A stretch of 64,000 bases of DNA from Ceratopteris richardii (Eukaryota > Streptophyta > Polypodiopsida > Polypodiales > Pteridaceae). How positions within the stretch are numbered: position 1 is the first letter of the stretch; each line of letters starts with the position of its first letter. Location of the stretch: NCBI GenBank assembly GCA_020310875.1, contig CM035414.1, positions 193,853,153 through 193,917,152 of the forward strand, in the 5' to 3' direction. Position numbers and translations under genes: made by a program. The notes beneath the pieces were generated by a model. It searched no databases. It worked only from the letters and a program-made list of their open reading frames with translations, and was not told the DNA's origin. This document shows positions 11,344 to 24,192 of the stretch, piece by piece.

Positions 11344-14300
11344 TCATTCGCATGCAAACAAATGGAGTAGGTGAGTGGGTCTGCTAACAAATACTTTTGA
11401 GTGGTACTCCCAGAATCCAGTAGTGAACATATCTTCAAAGGTCTGCTTGTAGCATGAAGGCATATATTTCAAGAAGCAGTGCCATGCATAACACACCTTG
11501 ATCGATGGTCTCGTGCTCATATCGTACACTAAATCCAAGTTTCCATGTTCGAATCCGGGGGTGTTAATCGTTGGAGCCTTGACACTCCTGAATGTATTGA
11601 AGACCATTTGCATCATATCAAAATTTTTCTCTGTCATCTGCGCGGAAACGTCAGTCATACGATGTAGGTGGGGTAACCAATGGTGAATGGTAGCCATCAT
11701 ATAGCCCACTATAGGTGTGTTATTTTGGGGAGGTGTGAAGTAAGGGTGAGCCAATCTTGACATTGTCAGTTGTTTTGAACTTTAATTGCAAAGGCCTTCC
11801 AGGAATGTCTTCTAGGGACCGGTCCATAGCACGGGTTGTATTTTAGATGGGTAGGCGCACACATCCATGCATGCACCATTTGGATATTGTTGTAGTAATT
11901 TCGTTCTCCATGTAGGTTGATAGATATGATCCTTTTCAACTTCTGGATGGACATCTTCTGGCTCGAACTAGGTGGCATGCATTGGGTGCTTCTTAGTGAT
12001 GCTCTCAACTTGTAAGTTATATTTGGCAAGCAATAGGAAGTAAGGTTTATACTGCAACTCACTAGTGGTTATGTGTCAATGTGGTGCTATAGCGACAAGA
12101 TACAGAGACTTTAAAATAACTTCTTCAATATTTTCCATCTCATGTAACTGAGCATCAACTATCATCGAATGCATTTTGTCGAGTTCTTCAACCGTCTTCA
12201 ACCATGCTGGGGGAGGTAACTCATATGTATCTTGACCTGCTTCTAGGGATCTGCATCCAACCATGGGCAATGGTACGTACTCTTCTTCAAACGTGTCATC
12301 CGTTGGGATCTGTATGGTCTCGTTTGGCTCCAGCAAGTCGGGTGGGGATTCTGGTCTGGGAGGCTCCGTCATGCTAGATACTTGGGCCTACAACTCCTGG
12401 ACTTTCATTTGTAGCTCGTTCAATTCTTCAAGGAGGGTCAGTGGGGTGACCTCCTGCACAATCGTAGGTCCTAACAAATCCTTTAACATCAATTGCTTGT
12501 TTGCTTCCTTGAGCATCTCGCACTCTACTTGTAGTCAATTGTAATCTTCCAGCATGCATGCATGGTCGTCCAATAGAATTTGCATGGACTCAGGAGGAAC
12601 TGCTCTAAAGCATGAGGGGCTTAGGTGCATGTCTGGATGATCTAGTGTAGCCTCAAAGGTTTCATGGTTTTGTTGTTGGAGTCATTGATTTTCTTCTTTC
12701 GCTGCATTGAGGTGCCATCGAGTGCCATGTTGCACAATAATTGAGCATTGCACATTAAATGTATGTCTAACTAAGAATCAATATCTTTCACATGCTCTTA
12801 TAATTATGCCTCGAAGGTTTGTTGTTGCTTTTGCTTCTTTGCTTCTAAGGCTTGATATTTCATGTTGAGTTCTTGGTTCTGTAATATCAACACATCTAGC
12901 TATTTTTGCAATTCCTAGGTCTTTTGTTGGAGGGCCGAATGTTGTCACCCTAATGAGGAATACTTGGTGTTAATTTCTTGAAGGCACTGTATCATCTGCT
13001 GAATGGAAGCATCAATAGTCGACGATGATGATGATGCGAATGTTAGAAATGATACATGCATGGTGGGTTGTGATGCAGTGGGTATGGGAGTTGGGGTTGG
13101 GATAGGGGATGTTTTGCTGAGTGTGGCAAGGTGCACGGTGATGGGTGTCGTGTGGAGTGTGCTAATTGATATGGATGATACTTGTACATGTGCATACATT
13201 GAGGCAATGAGTGAAGTCTCCATGTAACTGGAGGTGCTTTCAGTGATGGCAATGTGAAATAGTGAAGTGGGTGCGATAGTACGAGGTGGGGGGTGCAATG
13301 GTGTTGTGAGTGGAGTGGTGTGATTGGTGACCATAAGAAAGGAGTCTGTGCACTGAATTCTTATGAAGACATTACATAGGGAAAAGGGGAGGTTCATGGA
13401 TATAGAAAAGATGTGAAAGAGGGGTAGAATGAGGGTGGTTGTGTACACGATGTAAAGGTGTACAATGAGTTTGTGGTGTACAAATGGAAATGTGTAGGTG
13501 GGGAAACAATTGGTGGCGTAGGGAGAGGTGGAGTGAAGATAGATGTAATGGGAGGTTTAGTCGTAATCGGGCTAGAGATAGGGGGCCAAATGGAAATAGG
13601 TGATGGAATGTGAACGTCGGGACTTTCAACAACATCAACAGAGGTTTGGGTTGGTTCTGGGGAAGAAGAAGGGGTGGTTTCACTAGTGGTATATACAAGG
13701 GTAGTGGCTTCACTCATAGTTAGGTCAATGATTGAAGAACTCACAGTGGGTGCAGATGCCAGAGGTTCCGTCGATACACGAATATATTTGCCAGGCCGTT
13801 TGAGTATTCTTACTTGCCGAGGATCATATTTGGGAAGTGGTTTCCATGTCAAGTAGTGCAAAGCTTCTAGTACGCCTATTGATTGGACCAATTCATGCAT
13901 AGTTGCAATGAGTGTCTCCTCAAAGCCACCGCTGGCCAATTCTTGCTACAAAATAGCTTGACTTTGTTCCTCAGTTATTTGGCTCCTCGCCCAAACCTTA
14001 TGCATTGTGTCATGTAGCCATCTGATGGCTATCGTGTATGTAGCTACTTTTGTTGACTCCTCTTCATATGTGTTGGTGTCCCCTTGAGCTTCGACTTGTG
14101 TCTCTGATCGAGGTTCTTCTCCCTCACTCTCCTCAGTGTCATCTGTGCCATCATCGGTCACTGTGCAGTCATCATCTTCTTCTTCAGAGTCACAGTCCTC
14201 ACCCCCTTCCGATGGTGTGGTTGGGTAAGTAGGTCGTTCATATTCCTAAGAAATGAATTGTGTGTCCGAAAAGTGGAAATCACTGGACAACACCTCTGGT

Positions 14301-15450
14301 ATCTCGAAGTCAAAGGTGGCATTGATATATTTTGTACTCAAGCTAGCGACTGGAAAAGTAAAAGATTCAGATACAAAAGTGGTGGTCACAATGGGAACCT
14401 CAACTGTTGTGGTGTTCATGATGGGGATGGTAGTAGGTAGAGTGTTTGCATCCTATGAATGGTGGAACTAGCGGTTGTGATTGAGCTAGAGATTATTGTG
14501 GAGAGGTCTCCGATGTGGGTTGTGGTGAATGTGAGTCTGCAACTTGTAAACAAGGAATTATACCATGCATTTGCTTTACTCTCATGGCATTTGGAGGTCG
14601 CTTGGTTTTCTTTGAACCCTTGTATTGTTGTAACTATGCTATTGGAAGAGCTCTTTCAATGGTGATATCATAAGATAAGCACATATAAATAATGCGTGTG
14701 AGAGCACAACAACCGTGGACAACCTTCTTCTTTTCCCAACAATGTCCTGCCAGTATGAGCTAGTCCTGGATGTAAGTTGCAATGTTAATCGTTTGAGGGC
14801 CCATAGTAGCGAGGTATAATCCAAACCATAAGCACTTGTGGGGAATTGTAAAATGATCCTGTGCTAGAAAAGCAAAGTGGAGATAGATCCTCAAGGGAGT
14901 AGTGAGTTGAGGAGTGATTGCTGAGATAGTAGGCCATTTTTCCACGTCACTTCTCTTCATAGCCTCAGGAATGAGGTGCTCTTTCTCCATGGGCATATGA
15001 TTAACATGAATTTTAAGAGCTGTTGTGATTAAATCCAAGGACAAAGTGAATTTTTGGAATGGGGGGTCATTTACTAAGGAAGGCAGTATGAATACTGGAC
15101 CCAACTCCTTTCACTCTTGTTCCTTGATAGATGCAACCAAATAATAGCACCGATAGAAGTCAGATTTAGGAAGTGGTGCATTGAAATAGGTTGCAAATCC
15201 TGCTCGCTATCAAATAGGTCTGAGTACTTCAATGTTCTGGAGGGTTTCAAACTCTTGAGAGAAGAACTGACATTGTTGCCAAACATTGGCTCCGTATGCC
15301 ATATTAGCCTCATAGATAAATTCTGCTTTGCCTAGTGGTCCAACGAGTCCTTGGAACCAATGCACATTACTGCTCACTTTCTACGTTTCACCCATGGGTG
15401 GGTCTTCAATTGGCATGGGGCCTGTGAAACCTTGGAATTCTGGTAGCACC
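11344..15450 (-). pseudogene. G3 ORF3 remnant
   Basis: Fragments in several frames reproduce the G1 ORF3 from N to C terminus. The N-terminal domain (about 15313-14760) includes F-A-F-L-A-Q-D-H-F-T-I-P-H-K. It is followed by an acidic piece (13946-14161), a Pro/Ser/Thr-rich piece (13043-13939), remnants of the coiled coil (about 12372-12940) and the C-terminal domain (11344-12372). Stops and frameshifts are frequent. Preservation of the same order in two copies supports ORF3 as one ancestral gene. Confidence 0.75.
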
Positions 15451-15479
15451 ATATAATGCCCCTATCTCAAATGATGTTG

Positions 15480-17127
15480 CTCTAGTGCACCTACATGTGC
15501 TAGTTGCAACCAATTATCATACTCCTATTCTTCTATGCAACAAACAAGGATATTCTGATGATCCTACCTATAGATACTACCAGTGAGGATTTGGTATTTC
15601 TGTGCTTTCACTACCTCCTTCTCTTGGGTTCTCACTTGAGAATCCTTAGGTCCATATGTCAATACTGGAACTAATGGCTTTTCCCATTTAGGAACAATCT
15701 CAATGTTAAACAGGTAAGCATTTGGTAGCTTCTCTGCTACACCAATAGCTACTTCTCCTGAAGTTATCCTCAAGAGATGGTCTGCTCTCAAGTGCGTTTT
15801 ACCCTTCTCGATTATGACTTCAAAGTCATACTCCATAAGTAGTAGAAACCAATGTATAAGCCTACTCGTGTTGTAGGGTTTGTTCACTAAACACAAGAGA
15901 GCTTGATGGTCTGTAAAGAATTTAAACTTATTTACCAATAAATAGTGATGAAATTTCTTAATGGCATAGACCATTCCTAACCCCTCTCTCTCCATTGTAG
16001 TGTAATTTCTCTCTGTGGCATTCAACTGTCTACTGGTGTATGAAATTGGCAAGTCAATATTCCCTTGATCCGTGGGTTGTGCTAACACGCAACCTATGGT
16101 GTAATTAGAAGCATCTACATGTACATGAAAAGGTTTGTTCCAATCAGGCACAGCTAGAATAGGTGCAGAACACAATCGTCATTTTAGTTCACTAAAGTAA
16201 CTCTCGCATTCTTCTATCCACTCAAAGTTAATGAGTAGGTTGTATACTGGTTTAGCAATGATTGCATACATGTGTATGAATCGTTGGTAATATCCGTAAT
16301 GGCCCATAAATCCTTGTACCTCCTTTACATTCTTTGGGCTGGGTAATTCATTGATCACTCGTACCTTATCCTCATTTGTGGAAATTCCATTTTTCAAATC
16401 TATGTGACCAAGGATCTTACCTTGTCTTACCATAAAGACACACTTCTCAAGGTTTAAACAGACTTGATATTCCCTACACTTGTCGAAGATTTGTTTGAGC
16501 TCAAGGATATGATTTGGTCTAAGCATTGAGTGAGCACGCATATCATCTACCTACACTTCTAAGTTCTTTCTCAAAAACTCTTTGAATACGTGACACATCA
16601 ACCTTTGGAAAGTTGTAGGTGCGTTCATCAACCCAAAAGGCATCAGATGAAATGCGAAGATACCCCATTCAATGGCAAATGCCATCTTATGTTGATCCTC
16701 AGGGGCAATGGTGAACTTGGTTCTAGCGTGAAAATCTATCAAGAAAGCTATACACTTTGTTGCTTGCGACTCTTTCCAACATGTGTCTGTCATAGGCAGA
16801 GGCTAACTGTGCCTAATGGTGGCAGCATTGACTTTCTTCAAATTAATACACATTCTCAACTTATTATTCTTCTTAGGCACGACTACAATGGGGGATACCC
16901 ATTCAGTATGTTCTATCTCATAAATGAATCCGACCTCAATGAGTCTATCTATCTCTTCCTTTGATATTTAATGCGTAGTTATCATTATACGTATAGGGCT
17001 TTTGCTTGGTGGGTTTAGCCTCGACTGTCATGGGTATCCTATCAGAACATATATCATCCCTATACCTTTTTAGCAAGGCGATCAAACTTTCTTCCTCTTT
17101 GTTTGTCAGATCATGCCCTACGTACAT
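15480..17127 (-). pseudogene. pol: G3 reverse transcriptase and RNase H remnant
   Basis: Minus-strand fragments encode the RT N-terminal part (16945-17127), the fingers and palm (16551-16793, with M-P-F-G-L-M-N-A-P), the connection (16179-16541) and RNase H (15564-16175, with H-V-D-A-S-N-Y). The last recognisable piece is the first zinc module (A-H-V-G-A-L-E-Q-H) near 15490, after which pol is deleted. In-frame stops separate the pieces. At the catalytic Y-V-D-D position a stop follows Y-V-D-D-M-R-like codons, so it is inactive. Confidence 0.85.
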
Positions 17128-18546
17128 ACATATTTCTTCTCCTCCCTAGATTGCCACTACTACTTTCTTTGTAGTCTCCTTGTTATCATAGGCTTCTCTA
17201 GAGTTTTTGTCTCTCTTAGGCATTCTTATCATGATCTTTTGTTCTTCAACTTTGTATTTTTTAAAATTTTATGGGACTTCCATTAGCGGTTCTTCTTCTT
17301 GTGTTACAATTTTATCCTTTCTCACCTTTTGATTTTGTTGATTAGGATTTGAATTATCCTTTCTTTTCCTAGGGGTTGCGTGATCTAAGAAAATGGCTTC
17401 TACCCAGCCTAAAAATTCATCTTCAGATGAACATTTTGGCCTATTAGAGTCTACTTCCAATTCTTCCTCTCTCGCTTGCTTGCTCCTCCCTGAGATCTCA
17501 CATTCAAGTTTATCCCCTTCACTTTCCTCCCCTATAAGGTTTACAATAAAGATGGATATATCATAGCCATCTTCATCACAATGGGGGGTCCATTGTTCTT
17601 CATTAATTGCTATGTCCATCGTCGCAAGAATCTTTGCTCAACCATAGGGTTCAAATTGTTCATCTGGAAACACTACTGACGTGTACACTGGGTCTTCATT
17701 AGGTCTAGAGGTTTGTCCTGTTCTAGACGTTCTTGCTTTTGCTTGCTCCTCCTCTTTTGCTGCAACTTTACACATCCATAGGTGTGTATCCTCATGCAGC
17801 CATGATGGATCTCATGCTAAGGAATGTACCGATTCCTCCTCATCTTTGTTCCTATGTAAAGTATTCCATTACAAGGGTGGTACATCCCTGTGTGAGTAGT
17901 CCGTGAGGTTCACTTTTGTGGTCACTCCTAGGTGTTGCAAGTACAAAGAGTTGGTTCCCCAATCTTGTGCCACTTGCAATTGTTGCATGAAAGGTCTACC
18001 TAGAAGCATCTCATATGCTTGATTCTTCCCAAAATCACATATCACAAAAGTGTGATCAAATTCTACCCCACAGGTGGACAGGGTAATTCCTTTGAGTAGT
18101 CCTAAGGATCTTTCTATGTGCCCATCAGCCATCTGCAACTTCGTCCTAGTAGGTCTAAGGGTTGGTTTACCCCAACGCTTCCACAAAGAAGTGGTAGCAA
18201 TAGCTACTCCTGTGCCTATGTCTAAGATGGCTTTGGTAGTGTAACCTTTGTAAGTGATAGATAAATAAGCATTACCTTCCTCTCCTTCACTCACATCTCC
18301 CACTTTAACAATGGGTATTTTAGGTACCTTTCCTTGTGCTCCCGATCTACAGGAAGTTGTAGCTATCTCTAGAGAATGATTTGCTACATGTTTCCATAGT
18401 TTTGGTTTGATTTTTAATAGCTCCTCCAAAGTCAAATGGCATTGAACTCTGGTGTTCTTAATGGCTTTTGTGTTTCTAGGAAGAACTGAGTCTTCTTCTC
18501 TAACTAGAATAGTAGGGGCTCTCACTTGGATTGATCTATCTTCCAA
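17128..18546 (-). pseudogene. G3 protease and linker
   Basis: The protease piece at 17869-18546 contains A-I-L-D-I-G-T-G-V-A-I-A, where the expected active-site D-S/T-G reads D-I-G, and the later M-L-L-G-R-P-F-M motif. The acidic and Lys/Arg-rich linker to RT (17128-17868) matches the long linker of G2 in position. It corresponds to the first, upstream protease of the lineage, not the one located after the integrase. Confidence 0.75.
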
Positions 18547-19553
18547 GGTCCCATGAAGTGAGGTAACTCTTGCAAAGAGTTAGATTCAAAACTCAAGCAC
18601 TCACTAGACCTACCCTCCACTTGATCTCCATAGATAGATGGGATGTCAGCAGGGAACTGTTCTCCTGAGTCATCAATCTCTGCTATAGGTGGCCGTGTTT
18701 CCTATTCCTACCTCCATCTTTCCTCTTGAATCTCTCTTAAGATGGCATGTGAATCCATGTAGCCCGTTTGATGATTTTCTAAGTCCGACCTAGTCCTTTC
18801 AGATAGAGTTGTCTCTAAGGGGTACTTGGGCCTAGTTTGTGTGCTAGAGCTAACTTTTGTTTTGTTTGATACTAGTTACTCTAAACTTTCGAGTAATCCT
18901 TGGAAATGTAGCTCGGGTTTAGGCATAATTTCCCAATTGAGGTACTAGGATGCCTCAAACATTGCCTAGGCTAATTCTACCATTTTCATGCATAGTTTGG
19001 TTCTCTTTATTTCTAAGTCAACTCTAGGGTAGTTCTTGCTAGATTCTCCTACCTGTGGTCCTTCTTGTATCCTAGCCTGATAAGCTTTGAACATCATGTC
19101 GAGGTTTTTTGGGGTGGGGTCTTCTAGTACTGATCCTGCCTTTGGGGTTACCACATTCGATTCAGCCTCTTGTGATGCCATTTCTAAAATCTTGGCTCTA
19201 GTTTCCCTCAGGCTTTCCTCTAACTCGCTAATCATTTTGCTCCATTTTCTCTTATGTCTCTCTCTTGAATCTTTCTAGGTTCTCATCTTCTTTCCCATTG
19301 ATTCTTCTACCTCGTTGGCTTCAGCTATTCTTATGGGGGTCTCTACTTGCATCTGCCTTTGTGCTTGGGCTCTAGTTACTAACTGGATGGGTATGTACTG
19401 GGGTATGGAACCTTAGGTGTGTTGCACTATTCCTATCACATTGATGGGGGTCACCTTCATGGGCGTATTAGCAGGGTTCTTAGGGCAATCTCTTATGAAG
19501 TGATCCTTCCCACATTTAGGAAAAAAATCCTTGAATATTGAAATAGTGTGGCT
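18547..19553 (-). pseudogene. gag: G3 gag/nucleocapsid remnant
   Basis: The C-terminal gag part includes K-A-Y-Q-A-R-I-Q-E-G (about 19080), matching G2 K-A-Y-K-G-R-I-Q-E-G. A zinc knuckle C-x2-C-x3-H-x4-C (C-P-K-C-G-K-D-H-F-I-R-D-C-like; the first Cys is replaced in this copy) lies near 19480-19525. The N-terminal gag is missing. Its place is taken by the 3' end of copia C1. Confidence 0.7.
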
Positions 19554-19614
19554 GCACATCAACAATCCCCCTGGCAGTGATGCAGTGAATAAGGAAGTGC
19601 CAAGCTGTGTGGAA

Positions 19615-21550
19615 TCACTCCATAAGAGGAAGTAAGCCCAAAGCTTTGCAAAAAGCTTCAAACTTCTCCCTAGGTAGAGCCTTCGTGAAAAGGTCTACAA
19701 TGTTCTCTTGTGTGGGCATATATGTCAAGTTGATCTCCCCAGCAGAGAACGTCTCCTTGACATAATGATAATTCACCTCAATGTGCTTAGTGCAAGCATG
19801 GAACATAGGGTTCCTCGCAACTACCAATGCACTCTAACTGTAAGTGAAGATGGTGGCGGCAGAAGACTAACCAACACCCAAATCAACCATAAGGCGTCTG
19901 AGCCACACACACTTAACAATCACTGTGAAATCTGTCCTATACTCAGCCTCACAATTGGAAGAGGCCATAGTAGTTTGCTTCTTGCTCAACCAAGATATGC
20001 ATGAGCTACCAAGCATGAAGCAAAAATCACTAGTGGAAACACGAGGGTCATAGCAACAAACCCAGCCAGAGTCATAAAAAGCATGTAAATCTGGCGGTAG
20101 TGATCCCCTCTTGGGATAAAACAATCCAATTAGTCGGGTACCGCTCAAGTAGCAAAAGATGTGCTTAGCTACTTGCTAATGCGTGACTCCTAGGCAATGC
20201 ATAAACCTGTTCATCTCTGAGACAACAAACTGAATATCTAACTGAGTAATGCATAAGTAAATCAAGCATCCAACAACTTGCTGATAGAGAACAACATCAA
20301 ATGCATCTTCAAGGTCATGAAGACTCAATCATAAACCTGTCTCCGTAGGAGTGACAATAGGTATATAGTCTTCAAGGCCAAAATGCTGCAATAACATGTC
20401 AATAAATTTTGTTTGACACAAAGCCATTCCACCATCAACGTGCATAAATTGAATGCCCAAATAATGATGCAAATGCCCCAAATCAGACATCTCAAATGAG
20501 GCATTCAAATCAGCCTTGAAATCAGCAATATGCATCTCATGAGAGCCAGTGAGGAGCATGTAATCAACATACACAACAATAATAAGAAGTACATCATTAG
20601 CATGCTTAACATATAAGGTGCTTTCAGTTGTACTGTTCTCAAAACCATGTGCAATCAGATAGGCATGTATCTTTTCATACCAAGCACGTGATGCTTGCTT
20701 TAAACCATATAATGCCTTCTTTAACCTGCACACCTGGTTTTCATGCCCTTTTTGCATAAAGCCACAGGATGGAAAAACATACACTTCTTCAGTTGGACAT
20801 TAAAAAGTGCTATTTTAATGTCCAACTGATGTACATTCCAATCATGATAAGCTGCAAGTGCATAGATGCTACGAATAGTGGTCATTCGGCTTGTAGGTGC
20901 AAAGGTCTCATCAAAATCAATGCCTCTTTCCTATGCATAACACTTTGCAACAAGCCTAGCCTTGTACTTGTTAACTATTCCATCAGTTTTATGCTTCAGC
21001 TTGTATACCCACTCAGTGCCAATGGCCTTCTTGTGAGTAGTCAAGTCACATAAAGACCAGGTAGCATTTTTCATGATTGCATCATATTCAGATTGCATTG
21101 CTGCCATCCAATGTTCAGAATTTTGTGCTTCATCAAATGAAATAGGCTTAGTCTCATCATAGAGACTAGAGGCAGCCATAGCATAGCAATCTGATGCAAA
21201 AGAGGCACTATGAGAGCCTAAACAAGTACAATATGATAGAGGTGCATCTAATTTGTTATCACACAAAGTCTGCACCAGCCATTTTGGCATAGTTTTTGCC
21301 TCCTCAATATAGGCTCTCTCATCAACAAGTGCATCATGTAAATCTGCATAATATATGGAATGATCTGCATTAGCACATGAAACCTACAAAGGCTGAGAAG
21401 TTGCCTCATAGGAACAACACTAGACTGTCCACCTGTAAAAAGAGGCAACAAAGTATCATACATGTCTTTGGAGCTAACAGATGTCTCCTTCATACATGAA
21501 AGTAAAGGCTGAATAGCATCTTCCACACAAACAACATCATGGCTAACCAA
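19615..21550 (-). pseudogene. C1 reverse transcriptase and RNase H
   Basis: Order on the minus strand: RT start (N-A-T-W-S-L, W-V-Y-K-L-K, 20931-21290), palm with A-L-Y-G-L-K-Q and the position Y-V-D-D changed to Y-V-D-Y (20329-20784), and RNase H (19615-20148, with S-G-T-R-L-I-G-L-F and S-S-N-C-E-A-E-Y). Frameshifts and stops separate the blocks. The lost aspartate alone would inactivate it. Confidence 0.85.
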
Positions 21551-21562
21551 AATGCATTTAGT

Positions 21563-22817
21563 CTATGGATGATACAGATGATAGCCTTTTCTTTCAGAAC
21601 TATACCCAACAAAAATACATTTCACTGCTTTATCATCGATTTTCCTACGATGTTGGTGAGGCACTAATGCATATGCCAGACAACCAAAAACATGCAAATG
21701 AGCAATTGATGTCTTGTGACCATGCCAAGCCTCATATGGAGTGATAGACTGCAGTGCTTTAGTGGGGCACATGTTAAGTACATATGCTACACACCTAATA
21801 GCCTTAAGCAGAAAACTATGTGGTAAAGCCAAACTCTTGACCATACACCTTGCCATCTCCATGAGTGACGTGTTCTCCTGTTCAGCAACTCCATTTTGTC
21901 GAGATGTATATGACACTATACATTGATGTTTTATCCCATGTTGAGCCAGAAATGCATTAAAGTCAAAAGACATATACCCCCCCTCCATCAGAACGGAGGG
22001 TGCCCATTTTACATGCTGACAGATTTTCAACCAAAAGCAAAAACTGTTTGAAGCACATAAACACTTCAGACTTTGCCGTCAATGGATATACCCATGCATG
22101 CCTAGAAAAATCATCGATGAAAGTCACGAAATAAAGATAGTTTCCAAAAGAGGGTGTGTGCATAGGACCACAAAAATCAGTGTGAACAAGCTGCAATTTT
22201 TGAGTAGCTTGAAGTGAACGATCTTTTGGAAAGGGGGAACACTACATTTTGCCCAAAATATAGCAGTCACATACATGTTTTCCAAGTGCCTCAAGTTTGG
22301 GCAAAGAGGACACCATTTTAGATTTCTATAGGTGTAGCAAACTAGCAAAATTTAGATGACCAAAGCGTGCATGCCAAAGCTTTGCATCTGACATAGCGTA
22401 ATCATGTACACCACATGTTGAATCATTCATATATCTTTCATAATCTATGAGCTTACACAAACCACGACATAAAATGCCAGAAGCAATAATCATGTTGTCA
22501 TTTGACAGATCATGAACTATATATCTATCATCAACAACTTTCATGACCAAGCCAATCTTGGCTAAAGCTGAAACTGATAACAGATTCTTCTTGATCCTTA
22601 GCACAAATAAAGCATCTGACAAAGTGAAAGAACTACCATCAGCAATAGTCAAAATGATCTTACCAACTCCCATGACATGATAAGACGAGTTGTTTGTGCA
22701 TGTGATAATATTCCCTATAGGGGCAGGCTCAAGTGAAGTGAAGAAACTGCATTCCAAGGTAATATGTTTGGTGGCTCCACTATCAAAATACAGAACATCT
22801 GAGTCTACTGCAGACAT
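21563..22817 (-). pseudogene. C1 protease and integrase
   Basis: The protease active-site region Y-F-D-S-G-A-T-K-H-I lies near 22790. The GAG-pre-integrase zinc region (W-H-A-R-F-G-H) lies near 22370. The integrase core is at about 21741-22196 with H-T-D-F-C-G-P, L-R-S-D-G-G-G and the G-V-A-E-Q-E-N catalytic Glu region. Order protease-integrase-RT is diagnostic for Ty1/copia. The pieces are in different frames. Confidence 0.85.
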
Positions 22818-22820
22818 ACA

Positions 22821-23857
22821 CTAATGAGAAGATAATTCAAAACAGCAAATAGTAGTAAACACCCATTCTTCATTCTGCACAAGATTGGCAGACTTTGTTT
22901 TCAGTGTAGAGGGCTCTAAAACAACCATTTTGACCTCTTTCTTCTTTGCATCTTTATCTACCAGTTTTGGATAGCTCTTAGTGACATGATCATTTGCTTT
23001 ACAATAATTGCAAAACAATTTTTGCTTTTCTGATTTCTTCTCATCTTTGTCTTCCTTATTCGAATGTGCAACATTTGCAAATTTTTGCTTACTAGTAGAT
23101 GAGCTCCATTTACCTTTGGCCTTCTGACTATCCAAGAAAGCTTGATCTGCAACATGCATAATGGACATGTTCTACCTAGAATGATCTTTCTACAATAGAA
23201 CAGAGAGTAACTCCTCAAATGACAAGGCATTTGGATTGCCTTTCATCATCAAACAAAGAGTAGAAGCAAGACTCTGATATGAATAAGGAAGACCATTCAA
23301 AATGGTATGCACAAGTGAGCTATCTGGTATAAGTTCATCTATAGAAATCAATTGTTCCTTCAAATCCTTGATCTTTGTCAGAAAACTATCCATAGAATCA
23401 CCTTCATTCATGTGCTCACTCTCCAACTATTTTTAGAGATAAGCAACAGGAGCCTCATTCCTAGTCTGGTACAATGTGGTAAGTGTATCCCAAGCATCCT
23501 TAGCTATTATGCAATAATGGCATGTTTGATAGACAAGGATATCAATGCATGTGCCTGAGCATCTCTGCCATCCCAACGAATTTGCTCTATGGTAGGTGCA
23601 GCAAAAATCGTAGCACGAACAGGAATTTGAAGAATATCAGCATCTTCAATGCCATCTGCATCAACTTCAATACCTGTATTTGCAGTAATAGGATGTTTTT
23701 CAACACCCTGCATAATGTTCCATAGTCCTTTTGCAACCAATACATGTCGCATCATACAAGCCCACAATGGATAATTGGTACCACCCAACTTACCCTCAAC
23801 AGCCAACATACAAAATACATCACTACTTTCAGCCATGGCCATTGAATAAAATACCAT
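22821..23857 (-). pseudogene. gag: C1 gag
   Basis: Starts M-A-M-A-E-S-S-D-V-F (ATG near 23840) and continues L-G-G-T-N-Y-P-L-W, typical of the N-terminal UBN2/DUF4219-like copia gag. The zinc knuckle C-N-Y-C-K-A-N-D-H-V-T-K-S-Y has lost its last cysteine. At least three frame breaks are present. The leader between PBS and gag is about 330 bp. Confidence 0.8.
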
Positions 23858-24178
23858 GATGTAGAAAAATGATTGTACCTAAAAAAAGTTGAACAAAACT
23901 ACCCCGACGAGTTCTGCTAGACCTATAGTAGACTTTGAAATGCTTATACTAGAGAACCGAAATCTGTATATTTCTTTGGCACAAAAAGATGAAATAGATT
24001 GGTTAAGCGCTGCGATAGTGCATTCAGAGGCCAAAACGAGCTCAAATCATGATTTTGACACCACAAAGCGAATCAGTTGTGATCTGCTAATCAGCCTGAG
24101 TATGCTCACCAAATTTTGCATGATTCTGAGATTGTGACCAGAGGGGTGTCGACGACGCCCTAGATGAAGCGACGACCT

Positions 24179-24190
24179 GGTCTGATACCA
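24179..24190 (-). other. Primer binding site of C1 (tRNA-Met type)
   Basis: On the minus strand TGGTATCAGACC follows the LTR end CCAACA after two bases. It matches 10 of 12 bases of the usual TGGTATCAGAGC site complementary to initiator tRNA-Met. Confidence 0.85.
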
Positions 24191-24192
24191 AT

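Larger units (their letters stand above)
10490..19555 (-). mobile_element. Gypsy element G3, inverted and internally deleted
   Basis: This minus-strand relative of G1 keeps remnants of nucleocapsid, protease, RT, RNase H, ORF3, polypurine tract and 3' LTR. Most of the integrase, the second zinc module and the second protease-like domain are gone: the first zinc module joins ORF3 at about 15450. At its gag end (~19540-19560) the sequence runs straight into the 3' edge of copia C1, and no 5' LTR of its own is visible unless the C1 LTR served both. Many stops and frameshifts make it non-functional. Confidence 0.85.
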
